Of a stretch of 64,000 nt of DNA, positions 62,401 to 64,000 are shown one piece after another. Positions within the stretch are counted from its first letter, which is position 1, and every line of letters starts with the position of its first letter. The notes under the pieces were generated by a model. The model ran no database searches. It was given only the letters and a program-made list of their open reading frames with translations, and was not told the DNA's origin. The position numbers and the translations under genes are program-made. The DNA is from Macquaria australasica (lineage: Eukaryota; Chordata; Actinopteri; Centrarchiformes; Percichthyidae): NCBI GenBank assembly GCA_005408345.1, contig SEMN01000182.1:186001-250000 (forward strand), given 5' to 3'.

Positions 62401-63667
62401 TACTGTTTGCAAGTGAGGTTTTCGTGCCTCTTTAAATCTGAATTTAAAGTCATGGTGGTATTTTATTTGACTATATATTAATTCATTTGCATTGCTCATT
62501 GGTACCAAATATCAAATTTCAACCTCTAGGATTTGTTGTTTTGTCGACAGTGCATCTTTAACCTCTTGTGTGGCATTTTTTCAAAGACATTGGTTGGCGG
62601 TTATGGTTTCGTTGGACGTGGGGCTTGAGGTCAGCCCACTTGTACTGCTGACGGCAGGGTGTCTTTTGCCCACACGCATTGGACAAAATCAGCCACTGAT
62701 GAGCCCCCAGGAGTCATAGTAATCAAATTCATACTGTACATAAACAAACTGTATGATAACTCAATTTATGAAATAAACAAGATGAAATTAAGAAACAGAA
62801 TCTACTTTAATCTATTTTAGGAACTTTAAGGGCAATTTTCCCCTGATCTCTGTTCACTTCTGACCTTATTATAGTGAAACGAAAAATTAAACTTCTAGTC
62901 ATGAGTAAAACGGTTGCCTTTACTGCCCTTACATTACAGCAAAGCCAGTACATTGTGTTTCTAGCTGTTGAGCTTTTCCCCTCGTCTCAGAGGTCACTTA
63001 GTCTCATCCTGTGGTTTGGTACTAAAGGCCTAGTGCTTGAGTTAGAGCGAGCGTCTCCGTGACCTCGCTGTGTTCACAGCAACTTCTGCACTTTCCCTAA
63101 CCTGCTTCCATTATATCGGCAAAACACATCGACAGTGAGCAAAGTGATGGGATGTTACAAGTTCCTGTCAGTATGACTGTGAGAGGGATCTGTCCGTGAC
63201 AGCTGGATAATGAACATCCCGCTGTCTCTCTCTCTCGGCCATCACTTCACCTTTCCGTAGCCTCGCCCGTTCAGTTGATACAACGGTGACATCACCCTTG
63301 CATAATGGAATCCAACCTTCCTTCCCGTCCCTCTTTGCTCTCATCAGCTGCTTACTCTAATTAGATGAGGTGATTTCAATAAAGTTACTGTCGTCCCCAC
63401 TCCATTAGTTATATTAACACTCGGATTCCTGCCCTGGAGTCGTCTATCTATCCTCCGCCTTTCACCGGAGGGGCCAATCCTCTTCTTTTCATGGATCTGT
63501 GTAACCTAGTTACTGAGGCCCAGCAGGGGAGGCCAATCAATTAATGAACAAAGAAGCCCGCTCACTGAGCAGCGGCGCGAGTCTGGGACTATAAACAGGG
63601 CGCTCCCAAAACATGGTCGCTGTCAGTTCAATGCTCATCTGATGGATGTTGTTTTGCTTTGTTGTTT

Positions 63668-63711
<44 letters not shown>

Positions 63712-63721
63712 CGCGCGCATG
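63668..63721. repeat. (GT)n followed by (GC/AC)n alternating tract
   Basis: A continuous purine-pyrimidine alternation of over 50 bases, first GT repeats, then GCGCGCACGCGCGCATG. Confidence 0.95.
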
Positions 63722-64000
63722 AATGCTATTTCAGAATAGCCTAAATCCAGTGGATACTGCGGTCTTACCTGTTTGAACACACTACCAGCCAATATTCAGG
63801 TGTCTTTTACTGAGAATGAGAAGCGAAAGAAAAAGATGAATTTGAACATCTTTGTTAGGAAAGGACAAAACGCCTTCCACCACCATTATGTTTCATCATA
63901 TTTGAGATGTACTGTAAGTAAAAGGACTGCGGCATTTTTTGCCATTGTGATGTGAAAAGGCTGGAAATAAAACATTTTTGATATTGCATAAAACCTCCTG

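Larger units (their letters stand above)
49656..64000. other. Long gene-free stretch, possible large first intron
   Basis: Over 14 kb with no frame that combines length, splice sites and recognisable protein similarity. It contains a (GAA)n run, a palindromic transposon-like element (54692-55105), a dispersed repeat (59205-59480), a (GT)n/(GC)n tract near the right end and several stretches of high sequence complexity (about 57.6-58.2, 60.85-61.95, 62.1-62.4, 63.0-63.6 kb) that could be conserved regulatory elements. Confidence 0.45.

Overview
The window is vertebrate nuclear DNA, almost certainly from a teleost fish and probably a percomorph (inference). Genes are split into many short exons with GT/AG introns. 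Introns and spacers carry (CA/GT)n and (TA)n tracts and fish-type short DNA transposons with hAT-like 8-bp target duplications. The proteins are closest to fish or vertebrate families. Every multi-exon gene below was joined by hand from splice signals, and reading-frame phase was checked across every junction.

Layout. (1) 0.7-11.4 kb, minus strand: rgs14, 15 coding exons, 563 aa, with RGS domain, two Ras-binding domains, GoLoco motif and a PDZ-type C-terminus. (2) 12.4-15.2 kb: repeat-rich spacer. (3) 15.3-17.8 kb, plus strand: an unrecognised single-pass membrane protein with a Cys-rich N-terminus and one Ig domain, 7 exons, all introns phase 1. (4) 18.8-22.6 kb, plus strand: an ARL3-type small GTPase with an extended N-terminus. 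(5) 25.1-25.5 kb, plus strand: an unrecognised 114-aa single-pass membrane protein. (6) 26.7-34.5 kb, minus strand: an atypical soluble guanylate cyclase of the Gyc-88E type, 18 coding exons, 766 aa, with intact haem-pocket residues but three substituted catalytic residues. (7) 36.9-40.8 kb, plus strand: a myozenin, best matching MYOZ3. (8) 41.9-47.0 kb, minus strand: rbm22, 427 aa. (9) 49.2-64 kb: a GC-rich probable first exon at about 49.4-49.66 kb, then over 14 kb with no convincing coding sequence, probably a large first intron or a regulatory desert.

The myozenin-RBM22 neighbourhood matches the human MYOZ3-RBM22 pair on 5q33.1. The genes are independent transcription units rather than one pathway: G-protein signalling (rgs14), ciliary lipid-protein trafficking (arl3), cGMP signalling (guanylate cyclase), sarcomeric Z-disc and calcineurin anchoring (myozenin), and splicing (rbm22).

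The most interesting points are the catalytically altered Gyc-88E-like cyclase, a second copy of that gene's 3' end 2.8 kb away, the orphan Ig membrane protein, and the orphan small membrane protein.
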